Assembly (NCBI RefSeq): GCF_001509405.1
Contig: NZ_CP011502.1
Location: 2,666,001 to 2,730,000, forward strand
Length of the DNA stretch: 64,000 nt
From: Aeromicrobium erythreum
Lineage (GTDB): Bacteria > Actinomycetota > Actinomycetes > Propionibacteriales > Nocardioidaceae
Direction: 5' to 3'
Under the pieces are notes generated by a model, which did no database searches, was not told where the DNA came from, and was given only the letters and a program-made list of their open reading frames with translations. Positions 27,738 through 39,176 of the stretch are shown here, in pieces (positions within the stretch are counted from its first letter, which is position 1; each line of letters begins with the position of its first letter). The position numbers were made by a program, and so were the translations under genes.

Positions 27738-28789
27738 GCATCGCGCTGCGCCTGCAGGTGCCCGAGCGCGACGTCGACCTCGCGCTCGACGTCGCCGCCG
27801 GCAGCACGCTGGGGCTGGTCGGACCCAACGGCGCAGGCAAGTCGACCGTGCTCGCGGCGCTCGCCGGCACGCTGCGACCCCCGCACGCCCGCCTCGAGGT
27901 CGACGGCCACGTGCTCGTCGACACCGCGACGGGTCGGTGGACGCCGCCGTACGCACGCGGGGTCGGGCTGCTCGCGCAGGAGCCGCTGCTGTTCCCCCAC
28001 CTCGACGTCGTCGCGAACGTCGCCTTCGGGCCGCGCAGCCGTGGGGCCTCGCGCGCCGAGGCGGAGAGGATCGCCCACGACCGGCTGACCGAGCTCGGGT
28101 GCACCGACCTCGCCGACCGGCGGCCCGGCACGCTGTCGGGCGGGCAGGCAGCGCGGGTGGCCCTCGCGCGCGCTCTCGCCCCCGATCCTGGCGTGCTGCT
28201 GCTCGACGAGCCGATGGCCGCGCTCGACGCCGCCGTCGTCCCGCAGCTGCGCACGATCCTCGCGCAGGTGCTGCGTCGACGTCGCGACGCCGGCCGCACC
28301 GCCGTGCTCGTCACCCACGACGTGCTGGACGCCCTGCTGCTCACCGACACGCTGGCCGTCGTCGAGCACGGCCGCGTCGTCGACGTCGGCCCCACCCAGC
28401 GCGTGCTCGAGCAGCCGCGCAGCGTCTTCGCCGCCGAGCTCGCCGGGCTCAACCTGCTGCGCGGCACGGCGACGTCACCGGGCCTGCACACGCCCGAGGG
28501 ACTCGTCGTCCACGCCTCCGGCTCCACGCCCCCGGCCGGGGCGCCCGCGGTGGCCGTGCTCGACCCGGCCGCCGTCGCCGTGCACCTGGAGGCGCCCGCC
28601 GGCAGCCCCCGCAACGTCTGGCCGGCCACGGTCACGGCCGTCGAGCCGCGTGGTCGGCGAGCACTCGTGCGCACCGACGTCGTCAGTGCCGACGTGACGG
28701 TCGACGCCGTCGCCGACCTGCTCCTGGAGCCCGGTCGACGCGTCCACCTGGTGGTCAAGGCGAGCGAAGTGCAGGTGCACGGCCTCTGA
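27734..28789 (+). CDS. modC: molybdate ABC transporter ATP-binding protein ModC
   Basis: A 351-residue ATPase. Walker [10 protein letters not shown] (residues 30-38), Q-loop [10 protein letters not shown], signature [16 protein letters not shown], Walker [12 protein letters not shown] and H-loop VTHDVLDAL are all intact, in contrast to the degenerate ATPase at 39.2 kb. A C-terminal TOBE-like regulatory domain follows (about 285-351). It overlaps modB by ATGA. Confidence 0.94.
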   Translation: MSIALRLQVPERDVDLALDVAAGSTLGLVGPNGAGKSTVLAALAGTLRPPHARLEVDGHVLVDTATGRWTPPYARGVGLLAQEPLLFPHLDVVANVAFGPRSRGASRAEAERIAHDRLTELGCTDLADRRPGTLSGGQAARVALARALAPDPGVLLLDEPMAALDAAVVPQLRTILAQVLRRRRDAGRTAVLVTHDVLDALLLTDTLAVVEHGRVVDVGPTQRVLEQPRSVFAAELAGLNLLRGTATSPGLHTPEGLVVHASGSTPPAGAPAVAVLDPAAVAVHLEAPAGSPRNVWPATVTAVEPRGRRALVRTDVVSADVTVDAVADLLLEPGRRVHLVVKASEVQVHGL

Positions 28790-28805
28790 CCGGCGCCGAC
28801 GCCGG

Positions 28806-28811
28806 TAGGGT
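28806..28811 (+). promoter_or_regulatory. -10 TAGGGT of glpX (leaderless)
   Basis: TAGGGT seven bases before the GTG at 28819; it separates glpX transcription from the mod operon. Confidence 0.5.
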
Positions 28812-28818
28812 GCGGAGC

Positions 28819-29826
28819 GTGGAAAGCCTGCAGCCCGCCGCCCAAGCCCCGGACCGCAACCTCGCCCTGGACCTCGTCCGTGTCACGGAGGCCGGTGCCA
28901 TGGCCGCCGGTCGCTGGGTCGGGCGCGGCGACAAGAACGGCGCCGACGGCGTCGCCGTCAACGCGATGCGGAGCCTCATCAACACCGTCACCATGGACGG
29001 CGTCGTCGTCATCGGCGAGGGCGAGAAGGACGAGGCGCCCATGCTGTTCAACGGCGAGCAGGTCGGCGACGGCTCCGGCGCCGAGTGCGACGTGGCGGTC
29101 GACCCGATCGACGGCACGACCCTGTGCGCGAAGGGCATGCCCAACGCGATCTCGGTCATGGCCGTCGCGCCCCGCGGGTCCATGTACGACCCGTCGGCCG
29201 TCTTCTACATGGAGAAGCTGGTGGCCGGCCCGGAGGCCGCCGACCAGGTCGACATCCGCCTCCCGGTGTCCAAGAACATTGCCCTCGTCGCCAAGGCCAA
29301 GGGCATCAGCAACAGCGACGTCACCGTCTGCGTGCTCGACCGGCCCCGCCACGCCGCCCTGGTGCAGGAGATCCGCGACGCGGGTGCGCGCATCAAGTTC
29401 ATCAGCGACGGCGACGTGGCCGGTGCCATCGTCGCGGCGCGCCCCGACACCGGCGTCGACCTGCTCGTCGGCACGGGCGGCACGCCCGAGGGGATCATCA
29501 CGGCCTGCGCCATCAAGGCGATCGGCGGTGTCATCCAGGGTCGGCTCGCGCCCACCGACGACGACGAGCGCCAGCGCGCGATCGACGCCGGGCACGACCT
29601 CGACCGGGTGCTGCTCACCGACGACCTCGTCGTCGCCGACGACTGCTTCTTCGTCGCCACCGGCATCACCGACGGCGAGCTGCTCGACGGCGTCCGTTAC
29701 GCCAAGGGCAAGGCGTTCACCGAGTCGCTCGTGATGCGCTCGCGCAGCGGCACGATCCGCAAGATCACCAGCGAGCACCAGCTGACGAAGCTCAAGGCCT
29801 ACTCGGCCATCGACTACGAGCGCTGA
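28819..29826 (+). CDS. glpX: class II fructose-1,6-bisphosphatase
   Basis: A 335-residue GlpX-type FBPase, the gluconeogenic phosphatase of actinomycetes. The metal and phosphate site motifs [11 protein letters not shown] (from residue 67) and DPIDGTT (95-101) are intact, and [20 protein letters not shown] follows. It corresponds to Rv1099c, next to fumarase in the conserved order. Confidence 0.95.
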   Translation: MESLQPAAQAPDRNLALDLVRVTEAGAMAAGRWVGRGDKNGADGVAVNAMRSLINTVTMDGVVVIGEGEKDEAPMLFNGEQVGDGSGAECDVAVDPIDGTTLCAKGMPNAISVMAVAPRGSMYDPSAVFYMEKLVAGPEAADQVDIRLPVSKNIALVAKAKGISNSDVTVCVLDRPRHAALVQEIRDAGARIKFISDGDVAGAIVAARPDTGVDLLVGTGGTPEGIITACAIKAIGGVIQGRLAPTDDDERQRAIDAGHDLDRVLLTDDLVVADDCFFVATGITDGELLDGVRYAKGKAFTESLVMRSRSGTIRKITSEHQLTKLKAYSAIDYER

Positions 29827-29845
29827 GCCGACGTCGGGCGTCGAG

Positions 29846-30592
29846 GTGCAGGAGCGACCACGGGCGCGGCACGTGCGCAGTGTCGACGACGTGCTCGCGC
29901 TCATGGACGACCTGTTCACGTCGACCGCCGACCGCTGGACCGACGGCGCCGGCGCGGCCTGGTGGGACGACTTCTACACCGACCGGTCCCGGCCCGTGCC
30001 GTTCTTCGTCGACGCCCCTGACGAGAACCTGGCCGCCTGGGTCGAGGCGGGCGAGGTGCGGCCCCGACGCGCCCTCGACCTCGGCTGCGGGACGGGCCGC
30101 AACAGCCGCTACCTGACGTCCGTCGGCGCCGCCGTCGATGCCGTCGACCTCTCGGCGACCGCGGTCGCGTGGGCGCGGGAGCAGGAGGACCACGCCAACG
30201 CGTCGCCGCGGTACCACGTGGGCGACGCGTTCGGCGGCGTCGGCGACGTGCTCGCCGGGCCCTACGAGCTCGTGTACGACTCCGGCTGCCTGCACCACCT
30301 GCCGCCCCACCGTCGCGTCGCCTACCGGCGCCTCCTCGACCGCGTGCTCGCTCCCGGCGGCTGGTTCGGCGTCGTGTGCTTCCACGACGGCTTCATGGGC
30401 ACGGGGGCGCCCGACGAACAGCTCTACCTGCGCGGCGGGCTCGAGGGCGGGATCGCGTTCACCGCCGACGACCTGCGGTGGATCTTCGACGACCTCGAGC
30501 CCGTCGAGGTCCGCCCCATGCGCGAGCAGCGGGGCACGGGTCGCTTCGGCGAGGCGTTCCTGCTCACCGCGCTGTTCCGCAGACCTTCCTGA
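29846..30592 (+). CDS. class I SAM-dependent methyltransferase
   Basis: A 248-residue methyltransferase. Motif I RALDLGCGTGRNSRYL is canonical, AVDAVDLSATAVAWARE is motif II, and LVYDSGCLHHLPPHRR is post-II, the thiopurine-methyltransferase-like branch. The start is uncertain: GTG 29846 gives the listed length, and GTG 29873 is also possible. It follows glpX by 19 bases and may be co-transcribed. Substrate unknown. Confidence 0.82.
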   Translation: MQERPRARHVRSVDDVLALMDDLFTSTADRWTDGAGAAWWDDFYTDRSRPVPFFVDAPDENLAAWVEAGEVRPRRALDLGCGTGRNSRYLTSVGAAVDAVDLSATAVAWAREQEDHANASPRYHVGDAFGGVGDVLAGPYELVYDSGCLHHLPPHRRVAYRRLLDRVLAPGGWFGVVCFHDGFMGTGAPDEQLYLRGGLEGGIAFTADDLRWIFDDLEPVEVRPMREQRGTGRFGEAFLLTALFRRPS

Positions 30593-30601
30593 GCACCGGC
30601 G

Positions 30602-31210
30602 TCAGACGGGGTACCCGTGCGCCGCGAACATGCGGGCGTGGATCGCGCGCACCACGTCCTGCTTGCGGGCGTTGTACTGCATGACGTGCTCGCCGGCGTC
30701 GCGCGCCGCCGCCGACGCGGCGCGCTTGGCGTCGGCGTAGAGGTCGCGGTCGTCGGGGTGGGTGCGCAGCCAGTCGCGGAACATCCGCATGCGCGCGACC
30801 TCCGCGCCGTCCGCGTGGAAGACGTGCAGGTTGGTGCGCGTGTCGTGGTGGCGCAGCAGACGGTGGCCCTGCCACCACGGCTCACGGACCACGAGCCGGA
30901 AGCCCTGCGACTCCAGCGCCGGCACGTAGGCGTCCTCGTCGTCGGGGTCGGGCACCACGAGGAGGAGGTCGAGCAGCGGCTTGGCCGCGAGGCCCGGCAC
31001 CGACGTCGACCCGACGTGCTCGACGCTCACGGCGGTCCTGCCGAGCGCAGCCTCCACGGTGTCGACGAGCCGGGCAGCCTGCTCGGTCCAGGCAGGGTCG
31101 GGCTCGACCACGACGACGTCGCGTCCGGGCCCGGCCCCTTCGACCCACGGTGACGCCCCGGGCGGGGGCTCGACCTCGTCGAAGCGGACGATCTCCTCGG
31201 GCGTGGCCAC
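30602..31210 (-). CDS. GrpB family protein (UPF0157, nucleotidyltransferase fold)
   Basis: A 202-residue protein. VEHVGSTSVPGLAAKPLLDLLL is the family signature: GS followed by the paired acidic residue of a minimal nucleotidyltransferase fold. HHDTRTNLHVFHADG follows. Substrate unknown. TACGGT ends seven bases before the GTG. It is divergent from the hydrolase gene with 65 bp between the starts. Confidence 0.88.
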   Translation of the reverse strand: MATPEEIVRFDEVEPPPGASPWVEGAGPGRDVVVVEPDPAWTEQAARLVDTVEAALGRTAVSVEHVGSTSVPGLAAKPLLDLLLVVPDPDDEDAYVPALESQGFRLVVREPWWQGHRLLRHHDTRTNLHVFHADGAEVARMRMFRDWLRTHPDDRDLYADAKRAASAAARDAGEHVMQYNARKQDVVRAIHARMFAAHGYPV

Positions 31211-31217
31211 GTCGACG

Positions 31218-31223
31218 ACCGTA
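31218..31223 (-). promoter_or_regulatory. -10 TACGGT of the GrpB-family gene (leaderless)
   Basis: TACGGT seven bases before the GTG at 31210. Confidence 0.45.
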
Positions 31224-31262
31224 TCCGGTCTCGTCCGGCCTGCCCCAGCCCCCGACTCCTCG

Positions 31263-31268
31263 TACCAT
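31263..31268 (+). promoter_or_regulatory. -10 TACCAT of the alpha/beta-hydrolase gene (leaderless)
   Basis: TACCAT seven bases before the ATG at 31276. Confidence 0.45.
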
Positions 31269-31275
31269 CACCTGC

Positions 31276-32175
31276 ATGGCCGGCTCCGGAGAACAGTTCG
31301 CGCACCTGCCGTCGGGCATCGACCTCTGCTACGAGACGTTCGGCGACCCCGCCGACCCTCCCGTGCTGCTGGTCATGGGCCTCGGCGGCCCGATGGGGTG
31401 GTGGGACGTCGCGTTCTGCGAGCAGCTCGTCGCGCACGGGCTGTTCGTCGTGCGCTACGACAACCGCGACACCGGCCGCTCCACCAAGCTGCGCCAGCAC
31501 CGCGTGAGCCGGATCGACCTCGCGAAGGCGCTGGTCGGCCTCACCACGCCGCCGTACACGATCGGCGACCTCGCCGACGACGCCTTCGGGCTGCTCGACC
31601 ACCTCGACGTCGAGGCCGCGCACGTCGTGGGCGTCTCGATGGGCGGCATGATCGCCCAGACGATGGCGGTGGCGCACCCCGAGCGGGTGCGCTCGCTCGT
31701 GTCGATCATGTCGACCACGGGCCGGCGCACCGTCGGCTACCAGAACCCCAAGCTGCTGCCCGCCCTGCTCAGCAAGGCCGGCCACACGCGCGACGAGTAC
31801 GTGGAGCGCTCGCTGCGAGGCACCCAGATGATCGCGTCGCCGGACTACCCGACCGACCCCGAGTTCGCGCGCGACCGCGCCTACGAGACCTACGACCGCG
31901 GCTGGTCGGCGAGCGGGGTGACGCGCCAGGTGATGGCGATCCTGACCCAGCCCGACCGCACGGCCGACCTCGCCAGGCTCGACGTCCCCGCCACCGTCAT
32001 CCACGGCACGCGCGACCCGCTGGTCCACCGGTCCGGCGGGAAGGCGACGGCCGCGGCGCTGCGGGGCTCCGAGCACGTCGAGATCGAGGGCATGGCCCAC
32101 GACCTCCCGAGCCAGCTCTACGACCAGATCGTCGAGGCGATCGTCCGCACCGTCGAGCGCGCCCAGCACGCCTGA
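31276..32175 (+). CDS. alpha/beta-fold hydrolase
   Basis: A 299-residue hydrolase. Oxyanion region VMGLGGPMGWWD, nucleophile elbow GVSMGGM, acid in HGTRDPLV and His in GMAHDLP give a complete triad. It resembles the aclacinomycin-methylesterase/RdmC and TesD-like branch, so an ester or C-C bond hydrolase is likely. Substrate unknown. It is transcribed alone and divergent from the GrpB gene. Confidence 0.88.
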   Translation: MAGSGEQFAHLPSGIDLCYETFGDPADPPVLLVMGLGGPMGWWDVAFCEQLVAHGLFVVRYDNRDTGRSTKLRQHRVSRIDLAKALVGLTTPPYTIGDLADDAFGLLDHLDVEAAHVVGVSMGGMIAQTMAVAHPERVRSLVSIMSTTGRRTVGYQNPKLLPALLSKAGHTRDEYVERSLRGTQMIASPDYPTDPEFARDRAYETYDRGWSASGVTRQVMAILTQPDRTADLARLDVPATVIHGTRDPLVHRSGGKATAAALRGSEHVEIEGMAHDLPSQLYDQIVEAIVRTVERAQHA

Positions 32176-32206
32176 CCACGCTCCCCGACGCGGGACACCC
32201 AGCGGA

Positions 32207-32563
32207 CTAGACGTCGCTCCAGACACCGAGCCGGTTGCCGGCGGGATCGGTGAAGTGGAAGCGGCGGCCGCCGGGGAACGCGAACACGTCGTCGACGACC
32301 GTGCCGCCGGCCTCGACGACTGCGTCGCGGGTCGCCTCGAGGTCGGCCGACCAGAGCTGGACGAGAGGACCGGTGGTCGACGGCGTGCCGGTGGGGTCGA
32401 ACCCGCCCGCCTCGCCCTCCCCCTCGACGCGCTGGATGCCGACGTAGTCGGGTCCGTAGTCGGTGAAGCGCCAGCCGAACGCGTCGCCGTAGAACTGCTG
32501 CGCGGCGGCGAGGTCGGGCGCCGGGATCTCGATGTAGTCGATGCCGTGGTGGGTGTGTGCCAT
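32207..32563 (-). CDS. VOC family protein
   Basis: A 118-residue single-unit VOC protein. HHGIDYIEIPAPDLAAAQQFYGDAFGW is the usual opening and HFTDPAGNRLGVWSD the closing strand. Substrate unknown. TAGCGT six bases before the ATG. Confidence 0.87.
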   Translation of the reverse strand: MAHTHHGIDYIEIPAPDLAAAQQFYGDAFGWRFTDYGPDYVGIQRVEGEGEAGGFDPTGTPSTTGPLVQLWSADLEATRDAVVEAGGTVVDDVFAFPGGRRFHFTDPAGNRLGVWSDV

Positions 32564-32569
32564 GACCCG

Positions 32570-32575
32570 ACGCTA
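32570..32575 (-). promoter_or_regulatory. -10 TAGCGT of the VOC gene (leaderless)
   Basis: TAGCGT six bases before the ATG at 32563. Confidence 0.5.
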
Positions 32576-32659
32576 GGCCCCTCCCCCGACGTTTCGGCAC
32601 GCCATCGCCGTCATCTGCACCCGGACCGGGCGATGGTGCTCCGCATCGTGGGTCTGGCC

Positions 32660-32665
32660 TAGGGT
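32660..32665 (+). promoter_or_regulatory. -10 TAGGGT of the spermidine-synthase-like gene (leaderless)
   Basis: TAGGGT seven bases before the GTG at 32673. Confidence 0.5.
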
Positions 32666-32672
32666 CCCTGAC

Positions 32673-33296
32673 GTGGACGAAGCAGCCGAGGTCGTGGTGC
32701 GGGTCCGGGCCGACGGTGCCACGGAGCTGCGGGTCAACGGCGTGTTCGTCATGGACGACGTCGAGACGTCCAGCGAACGGCTGCTCGCCGAGCTCGTGCT
32801 CGACCTCGGCGCCCGCGAGGTGCTCGTCGGCGGGCTCGGCCTCGGCTACACGGCCCAGGCGCTCCTGGCCGGCGATGTCGAGCGTCTGGTGGTCGCCGAG
32901 CTGCACGCCGACGTCGTGGCGGCCGTGCGCGCAGGCGCCGGGGCCGGCCCGGCCGTCCTCGACGACCCGCGCTGCACCGTCGCGGTCGGTGACGTGCGCG
33001 ACGTCGTCGCCGCGCAGCCCGACGCGTCCCTCGACGCCGTCCTGCTCGACGTCGACAACGGTCCCGACTTCCTCGTGCACGAGACGAACGCCGCCGTGTA
33101 CGCGGCCGACGGTCTCGCCGACGCCGCCCGCGTGCTGCGGCCCGGCGGGACCCTGGCCGTCTGGTCGATGGCCGACTCTGCCCCCCTGCGCGCACGGCTC
33201 GCGGCCCTGCTCGACGACGTCGGGGCGGTCGCCGTCCCCGTCGACCTCCAGGGACGCTCCGAGCACTACTGGGTGCTGACCGGCCGCGCGCGCTGA
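32673..33296 (+). CDS. spermidine-synthase-like methyltransferase-fold protein
   Basis: A 207-residue Rossmann protein. [15 protein letters not shown] is the nucleotide-binding loop in the spermidine-synthase style; [19 protein letters not shown] and [14 protein letters not shown] follow. It lacks the N-terminal beta-domain length of true polyamine synthases, so a spermidine-synthase-like protein of unknown substrate is the safest call. It lies just upstream of the class I fumarase, which has its own promoter. Confidence 0.75.
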   Translation: MDEAAEVVVRVRADGATELRVNGVFVMDDVETSSERLLAELVLDLGAREVLVGGLGLGYTAQALLAGDVERLVVAELHADVVAAVRAGAGAGPAVLDDPRCTVAVGDVRDVVAAQPDASLDAVLLDVDNGPDFLVHETNAAVYAADGLADAARVLRPGGTLAVWSMADSAPLRARLAALLDDVGAVAVPVDLQGRSEHYWVLTGRAR

Positions 33297-33306
33297 GCGC
33301 GGACGC

Positions 33307-33312
33307 TATCGT
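33307..33312 (+). promoter_or_regulatory. -10 TATCGT of the class I fumarase gene (leaderless)
   Basis: TATCGT six bases before the GTG at 33319. Confidence 0.5.
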
Positions 33313-33318
33313 CTGCCC

Positions 33319-35019
<1,701 letters not shown>

Positions 35020-35063
35020 CCCGCCTCCCCCGCGCCCTCCCACCCCTTCGCGACGTCCGCCAC

Positions 35064-35130
35064 CCCGCTGAGCGTGACGTTCGCGGGGCGGATGGGGCGG
35101 ATGCAGCCCGCGAACGTCACGCTCAGCGGG
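35064..35130. terminator. 24-bp perfect hairpin between the two fumarase genes
   Basis: Exact 24-base inverted repeats at 35064-35087 and 35107-35130 (outer ends CCCGCTGAGCGTG and CACGCTCAGCGGG) around a 19-base loop, 44 bases after the class I fumarase stop. No T-run. It is probably a transcription terminator separating the genes, or an interspersed palindrome. The fumC -10 is 34 bases further on. Confidence 0.6.
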
Positions 35131-35164
35131 TGGGCGGCCGGGTCGCCGTCCGGACGGCTCGCGC

Positions 35165-35170
35165 TAGCGT
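35165..35170 (+). promoter_or_regulatory. -10 TAGCGT of fumC (leaderless)
   Basis: TAGCGT six bases before the ATG at 35177. Confidence 0.5.
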
Positions 35171-35176
35171 GGGGGC

Positions 35177-36574
35177 ATGAGCGAGAACGACACGGCCTGG
35201 CGCATCGAGCACGACACCATGGGTGAGGTGAGGGTCCCCGCCGACGCTCTCTGGCGGGCCCAGACGCAGCGCGCGGTCGAGAACTTCCCGATCTCCGGCA
35301 CCCCGATCGAGCCGGCCCAGATCAAGGCGCTCGCGCAGATCAAGGCCGCGTGCGCCCGGGCGAACGCCGAGCTCGGCATCCTCGACGGCGACCTCGCGGA
35401 CGCGATCGTCGCGGCCGCGCAGGAGGTGGCCAGCGGCGCCCACGACGCGCACTTCCCCATCGACGTCTTCCAGACCGGCTCCGGCACGTCGAGCAACATG
35501 AACACCAACGAGGTCATCGCCACGCTCGCGACCCGCTCGCTCGGTCGCGACGTGCACCCGAACGACCACGTCAACGCGTCGCAGTCGAGCAACGACGTCT
35601 TCCCGACGTCGATCCACGTGGCCGCGACGGCGTCGACCGTCAACCAGCTGCTGCCCGACCTCGACCACCTCGCGCAGTCGCTCGAGCGCAAGGCCGAGGA
35701 GCTCGCCGAGGTCGTCAAGTCGGGTCGCACGCACCTGATGGACGCCACGCCCGTGACGCTCGGCCAGGAGTTCGCCGGCTACGCCGCGCAGGTGCGCAAG
35801 GGCATCGCCCGCGTCGAGCGTGCGCTGCCGTCGGCCGCCGAGGTCCCGCTGGGCGGCACCGCCGTCGGCACCGGCATCAACACCCCCGCCGGCTTCCCGC
35901 AGCGCGTCATCGAGATCCTCGCCGCCGACACCGGCCTGCCGATCACCGAGGCCACCGACCACTTCGAGGCGCAGGGCGCGCGCGACGGGATCGTCGAGCT
36001 GTCCGGCGCGCTGCGCACGGTCGCGGTCAGCCTCACGAAGATCTGCAACGACCTGCGCTGGATGGGCTCGGGCCCGCGCACCGGCCTGGGCGAGATCAAC
36101 CTGCCCGACCTGCAGCCCGGGTCGAGCATCATGCCCGGCAAGGTGAACCCCGTCCTGCCGGAGGCGACGCTCATGGTCTGCGCGCAGGTCATCGGCAACG
36201 ACGCGACCATCACCTACGCCGGCGCGTCGGGGTCGTTCGAGCTGAACGTGCAGCTGCCCGTCATCGGACGCAACGTCCTGGAGTCGATCCGGCTGCTCGG
36301 CAACACCTCGCGCGTGCTCGCCGACCGGTGCGTCGACGGCATCACCGCCAACGTCGAGCGCTGCCTCGAGCTGGCGGAGTCGAGCCCCTCGGTCGTGACG
36401 CCCCTCAACCGCCACATCGGCTACGAGAACGCCGCGAAGGTCGCGAAGAAGGCCGTCAAGGAGCGCAAGACGATCCGCGAGGTCGTGGTCGAGGACGGCT
36501 ACGTCGAGCGCGGCGACCTGACCGAGGCCGAGCTCGACGCCGCCCTCGACGTCATGAGCATGACCCACCCCTGA
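35177..36574 (+). CDS. fumC: class II fumarate hydratase
   Basis: A 465-residue oxygen-stable FumC-type enzyme. The superfamily signature [10 protein letters not shown] is at residues 315-324; [13 protein letters not shown] and [15 protein letters not shown] near the N-terminus form the active site. It corresponds to Rv1098c. Immediately 3' lies palindrome array 1, so its transcription probably ends there. Confidence 0.95.
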   Translation: MSENDTAWRIEHDTMGEVRVPADALWRAQTQRAVENFPISGTPIEPAQIKALAQIKAACARANAELGILDGDLADAIVAAAQEVASGAHDAHFPIDVFQTGSGTSSNMNTNEVIATLATRSLGRDVHPNDHVNASQSSNDVFPTSIHVAATASTVNQLLPDLDHLAQSLERKAEELAEVVKSGRTHLMDATPVTLGQEFAGYAAQVRKGIARVERALPSAAEVPLGGTAVGTGINTPAGFPQRVIEILAADTGLPITEATDHFEAQGARDGIVELSGALRTVAVSLTKICNDLRWMGSGPRTGLGEINLPDLQPGSSIMPGKVNPVLPEATLMVCAQVIGNDATITYAGASGSFELNVQLPVIGRNVLESIRLLGNTSRVLADRCVDGITANVERCLELAESSPSVVTPLNRHIGYENAAKVAKKAVKERKTIREVVVEDGYVERGDLTEAELDAALDVMSMTHP

Positions 36575-36579
36575 CCAGC

Positions 36580-37820
36580 GTCCAGCTCCGCTGGTCGAGC
36601 AGGCGCCGCGCGTGAGGAACGAACGCCGCGTCGCCGTATCGAGACCACCCGCGAACGGCTCAGCGCGGGCCAACCCCCAGCGACAGCCCAGAGTGGTCTC
36701 GATACGCACGGAGCACGCTCGTCCCTCGCGGCTCCGCGCTACTCGACCAGCGGAACCCGCCGCTGGTCGAGTAGTCAGGACGAGCTTGCGAAGTCCTGAC
36801 GTATCGAGACCACCCGACAACGGCTCAGCGTGACCCAACCACCAGCGTCTGCTTGGAATGGTCTCGATACGCCCGGAGCACGCTCGTACCTCGCGGCTCC
36901 GCGCTACTCGACCAGCGGCAGGATCCGCCGGTCGAGTAGTCAGGACGAGCTTGCGAAGTCCTGACGTATCGAGACCACCCGGCAACGGCTCAGCGCGACC
37001 CAACCCCCAGCGACAGCCCAGAGTGGTCTCGATACACCTCCCCTCGCTGGCGCTCGTGGAGGCACTCGACCAGCGGCAGGATCCACTGGTCGAGTAGCAG
37101 GGACGAGCTTGCGAAGTCCTGCGTATCGAGACCACCCGACAACGGATCAGCGCGGGCCAACCCCCAGCGACAGCCCAGAGTGGTCTCGATACGCCCGGAG
37201 CACGCTCGTCCCTCGCGGCTCCGCGCTACTCGACCAGCGGCAGGATCCGCTGGTCGAGTAGCAGGGACGAGCTTGCGAAGTCCTGACGTATCGAGACCAC
37301 CCGACAACGGCTCAGCGCGACCCAACCACCAGCGTCTGCTTGGAATGGTCTCGATACGCCCGGAGCACGCTCGTCCCTCGCGGCTCCGCGCTACTCGACC
37401 AGCGGCAGGATCCGCTGGTCGAGTAGTCAGGACGAGCTTGCGAAGTCCTGCGTATCGAGACCACCCGGCAACGGCCCAGCGCGACCCAACCCCCAGCGAC
37501 AGCCCAGAGTGGTCTCGATACGCCCGGAGCACGCTCGTCCCTCGCGGCTCCGCGCTACTCGACCAGCGGAACCCGCCGCTGGTCGAGTAGTCAGGACGAG
37601 CTTGCGAAGTCCTGACGTATCGAGACCACCCGACAACGGCCCAGCGCGACCCAACCCCCAGCGACAGCCCAGAGTGGTCTCGATACACCTCCCCTCGCTA
37701 GCGCTCGTGGAGGCACTCGACCAGCGCAACCCGCCGCCGGTCGAGCAGTCAGGACGAACGTGCGAAGTCCTGACGTATCGAGACCACCCGGCAACGGCCC
37801 AGCGCAGGCCAATCCCAGCG
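36580..37820. repeat. palindrome array 1: seven ~165-bp mosaic units
   Basis: Fills the gap between convergent fumC and the DUF2079 gene. GGTCTCGATAC recurs at 36695, 36860, 37025, 37182, 37347, 37511 and 37676, with spacing 165, 165, 157, 165, 164, 165. Each unit reads GGTCTCGATACG, module X, CTACTCGACCAGCGG, short centre, CCGCTGGTCGAGTAG, module Y, CGTATCGAGACCACC, linker Z. The boxes form two nested inverted repeats, and X and Y are themselves imperfect hairpins, for example TCAGGAC...GTCCTGA. Two X modules and at least three linkers are mixed. Open frames through it repeat the same peptide and are not genes. Confidence 0.9.
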
Positions 37821-37829
37821 GCACCGCGT

Positions 37830-39176
37830 TCAGGCGCGGCGGGCGAGCTGGTAGCCGTCGGCGTCCCAGACGGTCACCCAGGTGCCGCCGAAGGTCTGCT
37901 CGGCCCAGGTGCGGGCGTCCGGGGGCGAGCCGACGCCGGCCCACTGGTCGAGCAGGACGTACTCCGGCTCGCCGTCGGGGAGCGGGGCGGTGCCGACCGT
38001 GCCGAGCCAGTAGACGTCGTGGTCCGTGGCGAGGTGCGTGATGACGCCGATGTCGGTCACGACCGACGCGCCGTCGGGCACCATGTCGACCACGCGCTGG
38101 GCGACCGCCGCGCGGTCGGGCACCTCGTACGTCTCCCCCCGGGTCAGCGCCCACAGCGGCGTCGACGGCAGCAGCGCGAGCGACACGACGAGCGCGGGCA
38201 CCGCCGTCCACCGCACGGGCGGGTAGCGCCGCATGGTGTCGACGGCCGCGACGAACACGATCGGCATGAGGAGCAGCGAGTAGTGCCAGTCGGTGCCCCA
38301 GTAGTACGGGTTGTCGCCGACGAAGCGCCACGCGAACGTCGGCAGCACGAGCAGCACCCAGGGCGACCCGAGCGCCGCCAGACCGGTCACCGCGAGCGTC
38401 ACCAGCACCGTGAGGGCCTTGCGACCCGGCTCGTCGAGCAGGGTCGCGACCACGCCGCGGTCGCCCCCGACGCTGGACGCGTAGTCGTAGACGCCGCCGG
38501 GGTTCACCGACGGCAGCACGACGAGCACGACGAGCGCCGCGCTCACCACGCCGGCCGCCGCGAGCAGCGTGCCACGACGACGCTCGCCGGCGAGCATGAG
38601 CACGAGCCCGATGACGAGCACCGTCGCGCCCATGTCCTCCTTGACGAGCAGGAGCGGCAGCGACCAGCCCACGACGGCGTTCCAGCGGCGGTCGAGGTAC
38701 GCCGAGCCTGCCAGCGCGAGCAGCGGGGCGCCGAACGCGACCTCGTGGAAGTCCGACTGCACGGCCGCGGAGATGCCGAAGGAGATGCCGTAGGCGACGG
38801 CGAGCATCGCGCCCGCCCACGGACCGGCGTGCCGCACCGCCAGCCGGCTGACGACCAGCACCGACACCCCGATCAGCACGGCCTGCGCGACGAGCAGGGT
38901 CTGGGCCGACGGCCACAGCCGGTAGAACGGCGCCACGAGCGCCGTGATCGGCGAGAAGTGGTCGCCGAGGATGTTGAAGCCCGGGCCCTTGATGTCGACG
39001 ATCGGCAGTCCGAGGTGCGCGTAGCCGCGGATCGCCTGCTCGAAGATCGCGTTGTCCCAGGAGGTGGGGTCGAAGCGGCGGAACCGCAGCAGCGACAGCG
39101 TCGTGTAGGCGGCCGTGCACAGCAGGGCCCAGAGGGACGGCAGGGACCGTGCGACGGTCCCGAGGCGCGCGCTCAC
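37830..39176 (-). CDS. DUF2079 polytopic membrane protein
   Basis: A 448-residue protein with about ten helices. The opening (FDPTSWDNAIFEQAIRGYA, then GPGFNILGDHFSPI) is the DUF2079 hallmark, a GT-C-glycosyltransferase-like membrane family. Its GTG overlaps the ABC ATPase stop (GTGA), making it the last gene of a five-gene coupled operon, and it ends against palindrome array 1. A link to glycan or sugar handling is inference from the operon and the fold resemblance. Confidence 0.85.
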   Translation of the reverse strand: MSARLGTVARSLPSLWALLCTAAYTTLSLLRFRRFDPTSWDNAIFEQAIRGYAHLGLPIVDIKGPGFNILGDHFSPITALVAPFYRLWPSAQTLLVAQAVLIGVSVLVVSRLAVRHAGPWAGAMLAVAYGISFGISAAVQSDFHEVAFGAPLLALAGSAYLDRRWNAVVGWSLPLLLVKEDMGATVLVIGLVLMLAGERRRGTLLAAAGVVSAALVVLVVLPSVNPGGVYDYASSVGGDRGVVATLLDEPGRKALTVLVTLAVTGLAALGSPWVLLVLPTFAWRFVGDNPYYWGTDWHYSLLLMPIVFVAAVDTMRRYPPVRWTAVPALVVSLALLPSTPLWALTRGETYEVPDRAAVAQRVVDMVPDGASVVTDIGVITHLATDHDVYWLGTVGTAPLPDGEPEYVLLDQWAGVGSPPDARTWAEQTFGGTWVTVWDADGYQLARRA

